Part shown: in pieces, positions 35,274 through 42,681 of the stretch
Numbering within the stretch: position 1 is the first letter of the stretch
How the letters are laid out: the number at the start of each line of letters is the position of its first letter
Assembly (NCBI GenBank): GCA_025757645.1
Contig: CP107216.1
Coordinates: 1,797,501-1,861,500, forward strand
From: Clostridiales bacterium
GTDB lineage: Bacteria; Bacillota; Clostridia; Oscillospirales; Oscillospiraceae
Length of the DNA: 64,000 nt
Reading direction: 5' to 3'
Notes under the pieces: model-generated
The model's input: only the letters and a program-made list of their open reading frames with translations
What the model was told of the DNA's origin: nothing
Database searches by the model: none
Made by a program: the position numbers and the translations under genes

Positions 35274-36473
35274 ATGAAAATTCTTGTCATCAATGCCGGC
35301 AGTTCTTCCCTGAAGTATCAGCTGATCGACATGGAGACCGAACACGTCCTGGCCAAGGGCCTGTGCGAGCGCATCGGCCTCGACGGCCATCTGAAGCACA
35401 CCCCGCTCGTCGGCGGCAAACCCGTCTTTGACGAGGATCTGCCGATGCCCACGCACTCCGAAGCCATCGCCGCGGTCATCGACAAGCTGACCAGCGCCGA
35501 GTATGGTGTGGTCGCCTCCATGAAGGAGATCGACGCCGTCGGCCACCGCGTCGTCCACGGCGGCGAGAAGTTCGCCTGCTCCGTCAAGATCGACGACGCC
35601 GTCATGGCTGCCCTCGAGGAGTGCACGCCGTTCGCCCCGCTGCACAACCCCGCCAACATCACCGGCATCAACGCCTGCCGCGCCGTCATGGGCGACGACG
35701 TGCCGATGGTCGCCGTGTTTGACACCGCGTTCCACCAGACCATGCCCGGCAAGGCCTATATGTACGCCATTCCTTATGAATACTACCAGAACGACGGCAT
35801 CCGCCGCTACGGCTTCCACGGCACGAGCCACCGCTACGTGTCCGCCCGCTGCGCCGAGCTCATGGGCAAGCCCATCGAAGAGCTCAAGCTCATCTCCTGC
35901 CACATGGGCAACGGCAGCTCCATCTGCGCGATCGACGGCGGCAAGTGCGTTGACACGTCCATGGGCTTCACCCCGCTGGTCGGCCTGCCGATGGGCACCC
36001 GCTGCGGCGATCTCGACGCCGGCGTCATCCAGTTCATCATGAACAAGTATGGCATCAGCATCGACGAGATGCTCAACATCCTCAACAAGAAGTCCGGCGT
36101 GCTCGGCGTCTCCGGCGTCAGCTCCGACTTCCGCGATCTCGATGCCGCCGCTGCCGAGGGCAACGACCGCGCGCAGCTCGCGCTCGACATGTTCCACTAC
36201 TGGGTCGCCAAGGTCGTCGGCTCCTATGTCGCGGCCATGAACGGCGTCGACGCCATCATCTTCACCGCCGGCGTCGGCGAGAACAGCAAGTCCTCCCGCG
36301 CCGCCATCGCCGAGTACTTCGGCTATCTGGGCGTGAAGATCGACCCGGTCGCCAACAGCAAGCGCGGCGAAGACATCATGATCTCCACCCCCGACTCCAA
36401 GGTCAAGGTGTTCGTCATCCCGACGAACGAGGAGCTCGTCATCGCCCGCGACACGAAGGCCATCTGCGGCTGA
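35274..36473 (+). CDS. ackA: Acetate kinase
   Basis: Converts acetyl-phosphate and ADP to acetate and ATP, the energy-yielding end of acetate fermentation. The 399-residue protein begins MKILVINAGSSSLKYQL and has the second signature RYGFHGTSHRYVSARCAEL (in part), LISCHMGNGSSICAIDGG, and FTAGVGENS. Length is normal. AAAGGA lies upstream of the ATG. The usual partner pta is not adjacent. A strong hairpin terminator follows. Confidence 0.97.
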   Translation: MKILVINAGSSSLKYQLIDMETEHVLAKGLCERIGLDGHLKHTPLVGGKPVFDEDLPMPTHSEAIAAVIDKLTSAEYGVVASMKEIDAVGHRVVHGGEKFACSVKIDDAVMAALEECTPFAPLHNPANITGINACRAVMGDDVPMVAVFDTAFHQTMPGKAYMYAIPYEYYQNDGIRRYGFHGTSHRYVSARCAELMGKPIEELKLISCHMGNGSSICAIDGGKCVDTSMGFTPLVGLPMGTRCGDLDAGVIQFIMNKYGISIDEMLNILNKKSGVLGVSGVSSDFRDLDAAAAEGNDRAQLALDMFHYWVAKVVGSYVAAMNGVDAIIFTAGVGENSKSSRAAIAEYFGYLGVKIDPVANSKRGEDIMISTPDSKVKVFVIPTNEELVIARDTKAICG

Positions 36474-36486
36474 GTTTCCCGGGACG

Positions 36487-36524
36487 CAAAACCACGGCGC
36501 TGATTTCAGCGCCGTGGTTTTTCT
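36487..36524. terminator. bidirectional terminator between ackA and the CDP-alcohol transferase gene
   Basis: A perfect 13-bp stem ACCACGGCGCTGA / TCAGCGCCGTGGT with AAAA before and TTTTTCT after, so it can serve both converging genes. Its right arm overlaps the stop codon of the minus-strand gene. Confidence 0.85.
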
Positions 36525-37051
36525 ATCCATAGCAGGCCGCGCACATCGGGGGCCGGCGTCCAGGCGCGCAGCACCAGCACCAGCTCTTCCAGTGCGGAAA
36601 GCCCGGCGGCGGCCGCCGCAAGCCACGCGGCCGTTCCCTGCCCCAGCAGCACCGCAAGCACCGGATAGCCGACCAGCACGACGCCTGCTGCTCTATTTAA
36701 TGTTGTATACAGGGACACAAACGTGCGGAATTTATAAAACCCGGCGGCATAGGTCACACTACGGATGAGCAGCACTGCGCCCGCCGCGTACAGCAGCCAG
36801 CACGCCAACTGCCGCGCGCGCAGCAGCGCCGCCGTGAGTGCGAGCAGGAACGCAATGTCCGCCGCGCTGTCGAGTCTTGCCCCGCCGTCGCTCTGCACCC
36901 CAAAGCGCCGCGCGAGCAGACCGTCCAGCACGTCACTGACCGCGCCGAGACCATACGCCGCCCAGAACCACGCCGAACCCGGCGCCGCAAGCACCAGAAT
37001 GAGCGCAAATACAAAGCGCGTGCAGGTAATGGCATTGACCAGGCGCTTCAT
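36506..37051 (-). CDS. CDP-alcohol phosphatidyltransferase family protein
   Basis: Predicted membrane enzyme joining a CDP-activated lipid to an alcohol in phospholipid synthesis. The 181-residue protein has about five transmembrane segments and the exact family motif DG-xx-AR-(8)-G-xxx-D-xxx-D, seen as DGLLARRFGVQSDGGARLDS followed by AAD near residues 40-62. The acceptor alcohol (glycerol phosphate, inositol or other) is not evident. ATG at 37049-37051 starts at the first helix; the much longer open frame is rejected. It is encoded opposite ackA. Confidence 0.85.
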   Translation of the reverse strand: MKRLVNAITCTRFVFALILVLAAPGSAWFWAAYGLGAVSDVLDGLLARRFGVQSDGGARLDSAADIAFLLALTAALLRARQLACWLLYAAGAVLLIRSVTYAAGFYKFRTFVSLYTTLNRAAGVVLVGYPVLAVLLGQGTAAWLAAAAAGLSALEELVLVLRAWTPAPDVRGLLWIEKPRR

Positions 37052-37140
37052 CGCACCGCCCTCTCTCGCTGCCACTTTACCATATCCGCCGCAAAATTGC
37101 GATCCCCGCGAAAAACTTCGCCATGTCCCGGGAAAAACCG

Positions 37141-37169
37141 TTGACAAAACCTGTCCGGAATGATAAACT
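37141..37169 (+). promoter_or_regulatory. sigma-A promoter of rplU-rpmA
   Basis: Consensus TTGACA (37141-37146) and TAAACT (37164-37169), 17 bp apart. Confidence 0.75.
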
Positions 37170-37175
37170 GTCAAG

Positions 37176-37256
37176 GCCGCATTGAGTGGGTACCAAGCGG
37201 AGGTGCGCCTCCCGCCCACAAGAGCGAGACTCTACAGAGAGGCAGGTGCAACGAGT
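37176..37256 (+). ncRNA. putative ribosomal protein L21 leader RNA
   Basis: The 80-nt untranslated region between the promoter and rplU folds as an outer helix GTGGG / CCCAC enclosing an inner hairpin GCGGAGG / CCTCCCGC, followed by a conserved-looking AGAGCGAGACTCTACAGAGAGG stretch (37220-37241, in part). Position and shape match the L21 leader known upstream of Firmicute rplU, thought to bind L21 for autoregulation. Identification is by context and hand folding. Confidence 0.55.
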
Positions 37257-37571
37257 TTGAAGCACGCTATCATCGTTACCGGCGGTAAGCAGTACCGCGT
37301 GGCTGAGGGCGACGTCATCTTCGTCGAGAAGCTGGATGTCGAGGCCGGCGAGACTGTGAAGTTTGACCGCGTTCTGGCTGTCATCGACGAGGACAAGGCT
37401 GTTTTCGGCACCCCCGTGGTGGAAAACGCCGTCGTTTCCGGCAATGTCGTCAAAAACGGCAAGAGCAAGAAGATCCGCGTCTACAAGATGAAGCCGAAAA
37501 AAGGCTATCGCAGAACACAGGGCCACAGACAGCCCTACACCAAGGTCGAGATCACGAAGATCGAGGCCTGA
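37257..37571 (+). CDS. rplU: 50S ribosomal protein L21
   Basis: Structural protein of the large ribosomal subunit. The 104-residue protein reads (M)KHAIIVTGGKQYRVAEGDVI and ends with the basic KKGYRRTQGHRQPYTKVEI region, a standard L21. The start is TTG at 37257-37259 because homology begins there and no in-frame ATG exists nearby; the upstream frame runs through the leader. A weak initiation codon after a leader RNA fits translational control. rpmA follows after 40 nt with no prp gene between. Confidence 0.94.
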   Translation: MKHAIIVTGGKQYRVAEGDVIFVEKLDVEAGETVKFDRVLAVIDEDKAVFGTPVVENAVVSGNVVKNGKSKKIRVYKMKPKKGYRRTQGHRQPYTKVEITKIEA

Positions 37572-37611
37572 TTTCCGCAACTGATTTTGACACATGGAGG
37601 TGTAATTCGAA

Positions 37612-37875
37612 ATGGCACATAAAAAAGGCATGGGTTCCACCAAGAACGGCCGCGACAGTGAGTCGAAGCGCCTTGGCCCCAAGAGAGCCGACGGTCAGTT
37701 TGTTCTGGCCGGCAACATCCTCGTCAGACAGCGCGGAACGAAGATCCACCCCGGCATCAACGTCGGCAAGGGTAAGGACGACACGCTCTTCGCCCTCGTG
37801 GACGGCGTCGTGAAGTTCGAGCGCAAGGACAAGGATCGCAAGCAGGTCTCTGTTTACGAGGAGATCGCACAGTAA
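37612..37875 (+). CDS. rpmA: 50S ribosomal protein L27
   Basis: Large-subunit protein near the peptidyl transferase centre. The 87-residue protein starts MAHKKGMGSTKNGRDSESKR, that is, directly with the mature N-terminus. Most Firmicutes make L27 with a short N-terminal extension ending FF that is removed by the protease Prp (YsxB), encoded between rplU and rpmA; both the extension and the gene are missing here. GGAGGTG lies upstream of the ATG. Confidence 0.97.
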   Translation: MAHKKGMGSTKNGRDSESKRLGPKRADGQFVLAGNILVRQRGTKIHPGINVGKGKDDTLFALVDGVVKFERKDKDRKQVSVYEEIAQ

Positions 37876-37880
37876 TCGCA

Positions 37881-37914
37881 AACGGGGTGGGCATCGCGCC
37901 CGCCCCGTTTTTCT
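37881..37914 (+). terminator. terminator of rplU-rpmA
   Basis: A 12-bp stem AACGGGGTGGGC / GCCCGCCCCGTT (one G-U pair) followed by TTTTTCT, 6 nt after the rpmA stop. Confidence 0.85.
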
Positions 37915-37956
37915 ATCCCCCGCCGGGCTGCCCGGCAACGAAAGTGAGGAATGACC

Positions 37957-39240
37957 ATGGCTTCGCCATTTGTTGATAAAGTGACCATCACCGTGCGCGC
38001 GGGCGACGGCGGCAACGGCGCAGTGACCTTCCACCGCGAGAAATATGTGGCCGCCGGCGGCCCGGACGGCGGCGACGGCGGGCGCGGCGGCGACATCATC
38101 TTTGAAGTGGACGACAACATGTCCACGCTCATGGACTTTCGCTACAAGCGCAAATATGTGGCCGCCAACGGTGCCGACGGTCAGGGCAAGCGCTGCTCCG
38201 GCCGCGTGGGCCAGAGTCTGCACATCCGCGTGCCGCGCGGCACCCTGCTGCGCGACGCGGACAGCGGCGCGATCATGCACGACATGTCCTCGGGCGAGCC
38301 GTTCGTGGCCGCGCGCGGCGGGCGCGGCGGCTGGGGCAACCAGCACTTTGCCACCCCGACGCGGCAGGTGCCGCGCTTTGCCAAACCCGGCCTACCGGGC
38401 GAGAGCCACACGATCCTGCTCGAGCTGAAGCTGCTGGCGGACGTGGGCCTCGTCGGCTTCCCGAATGTGGGCAAGAGCACGCTGCTGTCCGTGGTGTCGA
38501 AGGCGCACCCGAAGATCGCAAACTACCACTTCACGACCCTCTTCCCCAAACTGGGCGTCGTGTACGTGTCGGAGGGTTCGTCGTTCGTCATGGCGGACAT
38601 TCCGGGCATCATCGAGGGCGCGAGCGACGGTGCCGGCCTCGGCCACGACTTCCTGCGCCACATCGACCGCTGCCGCCTGCTCGTGCATCTGGTGGACGTC
38701 TCCGGCAGCGAGGGGCGCGACCCGGTCGAGGACTTTGAGGCCATCAACGCCGAGCTGCGCGCCTACAGCGACGTGCTGGCCTCGCGCACGCAGATCGTCG
38801 CCGCCAACAAATGCGACCTGCTCGGCGACGACCGCACGAACATCGACCGCCTGCGCGCACACGTCGAGGCGCAGGGCTACGAATTCTTTGAGATGAGCGC
38901 TGCCGCCCACACCGGCACGCGCGAGCTCATTCAGGCATGCGCGGCCAAGCTCGCCGAGATCCCGCCGATGCCGCCGTACGAGGCCGACTACGTCCCGCCC
39001 GAGCCGGAGGTCGGCACGAGCGACGAGCTGCAGATCCGCCACTTTGACGATCTCTGGGTCGTCGAAGGGCCGTGGCTGCAGCGGCTCATGAGCTCGATCA
39101 ACTTCGGCGACTACGAATCGCGCATGTACTTTGACCGCGTGCTGCGCCAGTCCGGCCTGTTCGACCGGCTCGAGGCCATGGGCATCGAGGAAGGCGACAC
39201 GGTGAGCATCTACGATCTCGATTTTGAGTTCCGCTTCTGA
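37957..39240 (+). CDS. obgE: GTPase ObgE
   Basis: Conserved GTPase involved in 50S assembly and stress/growth control. The 427-residue protein has the glycine-rich Obg domain (1-158), the G domain (from about 159; P-loop GFPNVGKST, G3 ADIPG, G4 NKCD) and the C-terminal OCT domain (about 345-425; VVEGPWLQRLMSSINF). The second ATG (37957) is preferred because GTGAGG is 7 nt upstream; the ATG two codons earlier touches the ribosome binding site. It follows the rplU-rpmA terminator, a conserved gene order. Confidence 0.96.
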   Translation: MASPFVDKVTITVRAGDGGNGAVTFHREKYVAAGGPDGGDGGRGGDIIFEVDDNMSTLMDFRYKRKYVAANGADGQGKRCSGRVGQSLHIRVPRGTLLRDADSGAIMHDMSSGEPFVAARGGRGGWGNQHFATPTRQVPRFAKPGLPGESHTILLELKLLADVGLVGFPNVGKSTLLSVVSKAHPKIANYHFTTLFPKLGVVYVSEGSSFVMADIPGIIEGASDGAGLGHDFLRHIDRCRLLVHLVDVSGSEGRDPVEDFEAINAELRAYSDVLASRTQIVAANKCDLLGDDRTNIDRLRAHVEAQGYEFFEMSAAAHTGTRELIQACAAKLAEIPPMPPYEADYVPPEPEVGTSDELQIRHFDDLWVVEGPWLQRLMSSINFGDYESRMYFDRVLRQSGLFDRLEAMGIEEGDTVSIYDLDFEFRF

Positions 39241-39249
39241 CCCAAACAA

Positions 39250-39295
39250 GCAATCCCCGCCGGACGCAGGCTGCGTCCGGCGGGGATTGCTTTTA
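39250..39295. terminator. bidirectional terminator between obgE and the converging membrane-protein gene
   Basis: A perfect 20-bp inverted repeat (39250-39269 with 39271-39290, one-base loop) followed by TTTTATTTTG on the plus strand. Confidence 0.85.
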
Positions 39296-40135
39296 TTTTG
39301 TCGCTTCCGGCTTTTGCTCCGGTTCGCGCTCCGCCTTCGGCTCCTCCGGCAGGACCACCGGCACGAACTGCTTGGCGATCTTGTTGTTGCCGGACTTGGC
39401 GCTGAAGTAGCCGATAACGCTGAACGTGAGCGCACCGACAAAGTTGACAAACAGGTCCTGCATCGTATCATACAGGCCCACATCCAGATAGCCGCCAAGA
39501 CCGAGCGATTTGCCATTGATGGCCACGTCCGTGATGTTGTCCACCAGGATGGGAATATTGCTGTTCGTCGGGTCGAGCGTCACGGAGGCGAAGGAGTGGA
39601 TGATCATGTCCTTCTGCATGTCCATGTGGAACAGGTAGTCCATCGAAAACTCGAAAAACTCCCACAGCACGCCGACCGTCATGGAAAAGCAGAACGCCAC
39701 CAGCGCCAGAAACACCGGCGAGAGCTTGAAGTGCTGCGGCTTGTTGCGGTTGAGCAGATCCACCATGGCAAAGCCGAACGCCGCGCTGATGAAGCCCGTC
39801 GTCGTGTGCAGCATGGAGTCCCAGTGCGGGTAGGTGATGAAATAGCTCTTGAGCTCGCCGAGGATCTCTGCCGCGAAAATGAAGACCAGGATAATGATCT
39901 CCAGCGTGCTCGGCAGCTCGATGCGGAAGTTGCGCTCCACGAACCTCGGCAGCATGAACAAAATCAGCACCAGCACGCACACGAACGTGCTCTCATAGTT
40001 CTTATGGATGATCGTCATGACCATGACGCCGATAACGATCAGACGCAGGATCCAGTAGACGGCCACGACTGCCGGCTTCGGTTTGTATTTCTGGTTTTCC
40101 TGCTCCATCTTTTTCAGGATCTTCGGGTCACTCAT
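39293..40135 (-). CDS. Integral membrane protein, YjdF/DUF2238-like
   Basis: Unknown function. The 280-residue protein has six or seven transmembrane segments and motifs shared with the YjdF-like family: YPHWDSMLHTTTGFISAAFGF (in part), then FSMTVGVLWEFFEFSMDYLF, and YDTMQDLFVNFVGAL, in which His, Asp and Glu recur inside membrane segments. The last 30 residues are a hydrophilic EPKAE-type tail. It lies 47 nt after the PAP2-like gene and is probably part of the MarR-regulated transcript. Confidence 0.7.
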   Translation of the reverse strand: MSDPKILKKMEQENQKYKPKPAVVAVYWILRLIVIGVMVMTIIHKNYESTFVCVLVLILFMLPRFVERNFRIELPSTLEIIILVFIFAAEILGELKSYFITYPHWDSMLHTTTGFISAAFGFAMVDLLNRNKPQHFKLSPVFLALVAFCFSMTVGVLWEFFEFSMDYLFHMDMQKDMIIHSFASVTLDPTNSNIPILVDNITDVAINGKSLGLGGYLDVGLYDTMQDLFVNFVGALTFSVIGYFSAKSGNNKIAKQFVPVVLPEEPKAEREPEQKPEATK

Positions 40136-40182
40136 ATTTCTCCTCTTTATCCTCGTCTATCTGTTTCTCTGTTTGGTTTCTC

Positions 40183-40836
40183 TCAGGCTGTGGCCGTCGG
40201 CTGACGCCGGTCCACGATCCGGCGCGCCGCGACATAGATGATCAGGTACAGCACCAGCGACAGCGCGAGCGCCGCAAACACGTCCAGAATGGAGTGCTGC
40301 TTGACAAACACCGTCGCCGCGCAGATCGCAGCGGCGATGATGACCGCCGGGATGCGCACCTTTTTTAAATACTTACTGTCGAACGTCACGGCCAGCACGG
40401 CCATACAGCCGACCACGTGCATACTCGGCAGGACGTTCGTCGGCGTGTCGGCCGAATAGATCGCATTGACCAGCCAGCCGCACAGCGTGCTCGTGTCCAC
40501 CACGGACGGGCGCAGGAGCTGGCAGTTCGGCCAGATCATGCAGATCGTCAGCGAGATGGAAAAGCCCGCAATGATAAACGCCGCATAGCGGATGAACGCG
40601 CGGCGATCGTCTTTGAGCAGCGTCACAACGACCGGGACGATCAAAAACGGATACCAGAGCACATACGCCAGAATGAACCCCGGCAGAAAGGGGATCTTGT
40701 CGTCCAGCGGCAGATAGGATACAAAGCAGCCCTCCGTCGAAGGCACCATGCGCTCGACCAGCGCAAACCAGATCAGATAAATGGGCAAATACAGCACCAA
40801 CAGAACATATTTATGTTCCTGAATATATTTCTTCAT
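40183..40836 (-). CDS. PAP2-superfamily membrane phosphatase
   Basis: Predicted lipid or isoprenoid phosphatase/transferase at the membrane. The 217-residue protein has six transmembrane segments and the PAP2 motifs in degenerate form: NCQLLRP (motif 1), NVLPSMHVVG (motif 2, PSxH) and KQHSILDVFAA (motif 3, HxxxD; Lys replaces the usual Arg). The arrangement resembles inositol phosphorylceramide synthase-like PAP2 proteins. AAGGAG precedes the ATG. It follows marR by 48 nt. Confidence 0.8.
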   Translation of the reverse strand: MKKYIQEHKYVLLVLYLPIYLIWFALVERMVPSTEGCFVSYLPLDDKIPFLPGFILAYVLWYPFLIVPVVVTLLKDDRRAFIRYAAFIIAGFSISLTICMIWPNCQLLRPSVVDTSTLCGWLVNAIYSADTPTNVLPSMHVVGCMAVLAVTFDSKYLKKVRIPAVIIAAAICAATVFVKQHSILDVFAALALSLVLYLIIYVAARRIVDRRQPTATA

Positions 40837-40884
40837 TAAACTGTCTCCTTATACATCCTGCATCGAAACACCCGCGCACACCGT

Positions 40885-41307
40885 TCAGGCGCTTGCCTCG
40901 ATCTCCGTGATGCGCCCCAGCAGGCGGATCAGTTCGCGGGAATCCTGCTCACCCAGCTGCTCGAGAACGCGCTGCACGTGCGCACACAATGTCGTGTGCA
41001 TCTGTTCCGCCGTCTGGCGGCCAAGCTCCGTCAGGTGCACAACGACGCGGCGCCGGTCATAGCTGTCGGCACAGCGGCGCAGCATCCCCTTTTCCTCCAG
41101 CGCGCGCAGCATGGCCGCCGTGCGCGGCGCGCTCACGCCCAGGACCTCCCGCAGCACGCCCGGCGTACTGCACCCGCCGTGCTCATCGAGGTAGCTCAGC
41201 AGGAAGTTTTCGCCCTTCAGGTGCTCCTGCACACTCTGCGGTATGCAGGACCGGTTCAAAGAAGTAACCGTCAGCAGCAATTCCTCAGTCAGTCGCTGCA
41301 ATTGCAT
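40885..41307 (-). CDS. MarR-family transcriptional regulator
   Basis: DNA-binding repressor or sensor. The 140-residue protein has a winged helix-turn-helix (about 45-105; GGCSTPGVLREVLGVSAPRTAAMLRALEEKG in part; wing CADSYDRRRVVVHLTELGR) flanked by N- and C-terminal dimerisation helices. It is the first gene of a unit with the PAP2-like and YjdF-like membrane proteins. Two palindromes sit on its promoter, which suggests autorepression. The ligand is unknown. Confidence 0.9.
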   Translation of the reverse strand: MQLQRLTEELLLTVTSLNRSCIPQSVQEHLKGENFLLSYLDEHGGCSTPGVLREVLGVSAPRTAAMLRALEEKGMLRRCADSYDRRRVVVHLTELGRQTAEQMHTTLCAHVQRVLEQLGEQDSRELIRLLGRITEIEASA

Positions 41308-41324
41308 GAACCATCCTCCTTTTG

Positions 41325-41359
41325 TTAACCCCGTTAATCAGCATTTCGTAATGTTAACA
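41325..41359 (-). promoter_or_regulatory. putative MarR operators
   Basis: Two inverted repeats in the leader/promoter of marR: TTAAC-CCC-GTTAA (41325-41337) and TGTTAACA (41352-41359). The second overlaps the -10 box. They share GTTAAC and fit the size of MarR-type operators. Confidence 0.5.
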
Positions 41360-41379
41360 CTCCGCCCGGCGATTGTCAA
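41351..41379 (-). promoter_or_regulatory. sigma-A promoter of the marR operon
   Basis: Consensus TTGACA (41374-41379) and TAACAT (41351-41356) with 17-bp spacing on the minus strand. Confidence 0.7.
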
Positions 41380-41545
41380 ACCTAATTTATGGGATTTCTG
41401 CGCTTTTGATCCGATGCTTTTTTTCACTCGCTGCACCACTGCCGGACACATGGCGCCGCTCTGTGAAAAAAATGCGCAAACGGGAAAAAATTTGGCACAT
41501 TTGCAAAATGATGCAACATTTTCCGCGTCTCATGCATTATAGTTA
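41380..41545. other. intergenic stretch without recognised feature
   Basis: Central part of the 380-bp gap between marR and the wall-protein gene. It is AT-richer than its surroundings. I see no gene, hairpin terminator or repeat in it; the flanks hold the marR promoter and the wall-protein promoter. Confidence 0.5.
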
Positions 41546-41574
41546 TTGACGAGCGTTTATCAATGTGCTATTTT
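41546..41574 (+). promoter_or_regulatory. candidate promoter of the wall-anchored protein gene
   Basis: TTGACG (41546-41551) and TATTTT (41569-41574), 17 bp apart. The untranslated leader would be about 105 nt. Confidence 0.5.
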
Positions 41575-41687
41575 ATGAATAGACTGTAAACAATGCAATT
41601 TTCACCCACAGCAACCGTTCCCAACGCACTCCCTCGCGATCTCTTTTTATCGATCACCAGCTAATGTGAAAGGCGGATGTAATCAAC

Positions 41688-42611
41688 ATGAAAAAAGCAA
41701 CTCATCGCAAGCAGGCACTCATGATTGCCATCTTCTTGCTGGCATTCACGCTGTCGCTGTTTTCGTTCGGCACGACCCCGGCGGCGGCCGGCGACGTGGC
41801 GGGCGTGAGCACGCACCTGTTTTTGACAGTCTTGCGCGACTATGACCACGATGCGTCCTTCTCCGTGACCTACACGGACGCGCTCGGCACGCACACGAAG
41901 CCCTATCATGCCGGCATGGAAGTGACGGCGTGGTCCCCCGTGACCATCACCTGCACCAACCACCATGTCCACGACTGGAGCATTGATGCGGATGTGCAGG
42001 AGGCCACCATCGTCGGCGTCGGCGGGATCACCTACCCCGGCGGCACGGGCATCCATGTCAAGGGCACGAATACCATCAAGGCGTTTGCCACGAACTTCGG
42101 TCTGCACTACATCAATATCGTTGTCATCCTCGGCGAGGGCAATGATAACGGCGGCGACAACGGCGGCGATAACGGCGGCGACAACGGCGGCGACAACGGC
42201 GGCAACAACGGCGGCGATAACGGCGGCAACAACGGCGGCGATAACGGCGGCGATAACGGCGGCGGCAACAACGGCGGCGATAACGGCGGCGATAACGGCG
42301 GCGGCGATAACGGCGGCGGCAACAACGGCGGCGGCGATAACGGCGGCGGCGATAACGGCAACGGCACCGACCCCAACAATCCGGACGGGAATGGCCCGGA
42401 TGGCAACAATCCGGACGGCAACAATCCGGACGGCAATAATCCGGACGGCAACAATCCGGACGGCAATAATCCGGATGGCAGCAAGTCGAACACCCCCAAG
42501 ACCGGCGACACACGTCTGATCTGGCTGGTCATTGCGCTGGCAGTGATCTTCGTGGCGACCTTCGCTGCGACCTACTACAACCGCAGGAAGAGCAAGCACC
42601 ACGGCGCCTGA
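41688..42611 (+). CDS. Sortase-anchored, Gly/Asn/Asp-repeat cell-wall protein
   Basis: Unrecognised surface protein. The 307-residue protein has a signal peptide (about 1-34, ending PAAAG), a beta-rich head of about 115 residues (35-150) of unknown family, a long GGDN/GGGDN repeat stalk, a second NPDGN repeat block, and a C-terminal sorting signal: TPKTGD, a hydrophobic helix (WLVIALAVIFVATFAATYY) and the positive tail NRRKSKHH. TPKTG is close to the SPKTG/PPKTG sites of clostridial class B sortases, and a class B sortase gene follows. It is probably a stalked ligand or adhesin; the target is unknown. Confidence 0.85.
   Translation: MKKATHRKQALMIAIFLLAFTLSLFSFGTTPAAAGDVAGVSTHLFLTVLRDYDHDASFSVTYTDALGTHTKPYHAGMEVTAWSPVTITCTNHHVHDWSIDADVQEATIVGVGGITYPGGTGIHVKGTNTIKAFATNFGLHYINIVVILGEGNDNGGDNGGDNGGDNGGDNGGNNGGDNGGNNGGDNGGDNGGGNNGGDNGGDNGGGDNGGGNNGGGDNGGGDNGNGTDPNNPDGNGPDGNNPDGNNPDGNNPDGNNPDGNNPDGSKSNTPKTGDTRLIWLVIALAVIFVATFAATYYNRRKSKHHGA
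42144..42482 (+). repeat. in-frame tandem repeats encoding GGDN and NPDGN stalk
   Basis: 42144-42363 consists of 12- to 15-nt units of the type GGCGGCGATAAC (encoding Gly-Gly-Asp/Asn-Asn, sometimes three Gly). 42371-42482 consists of 15-nt units AATCCGGACGGCAAC (Asn-Pro-Asp-Gly-Asn). Units vary mostly at synonymous positions (GAT/GAC, AAT/AAC), so copy number could change by slippage or recombination. Confidence 0.9.
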
Positions 42612-42630
42612 TCTTCACTCTCATGCAGTT

Positions 42631-42666
42631 AAAATGGGCAGCGTCAAATGACACTGCCCATTTTCT
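42631..42666 (+). terminator. hairpin between the wall-protein gene and the sortase gene
   Basis: An 11-bp stem AAAATGGGCAG / CTGCCCATTTT extended by GTC / GAC with a mismatch, and a short T-rich end. It may attenuate read-through into the sortase gene. Confidence 0.6.
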
Positions 42667-42681
42667 TATCAGGAGTTTTGT

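Noticed and set aside
42144..42482. CRISPR-like tandem repeat
   Set aside because: Units are 12-15 nt, contiguous and in frame, with no unique spacers and no cas genes nearby.
42107..42532. Minus-strand frames with SPPLSPPLSPP and PSGLLPSGLL repeats
   Set aside because: These are antisense readings of the coding tandem repeats of the wall protein, with no start signals.
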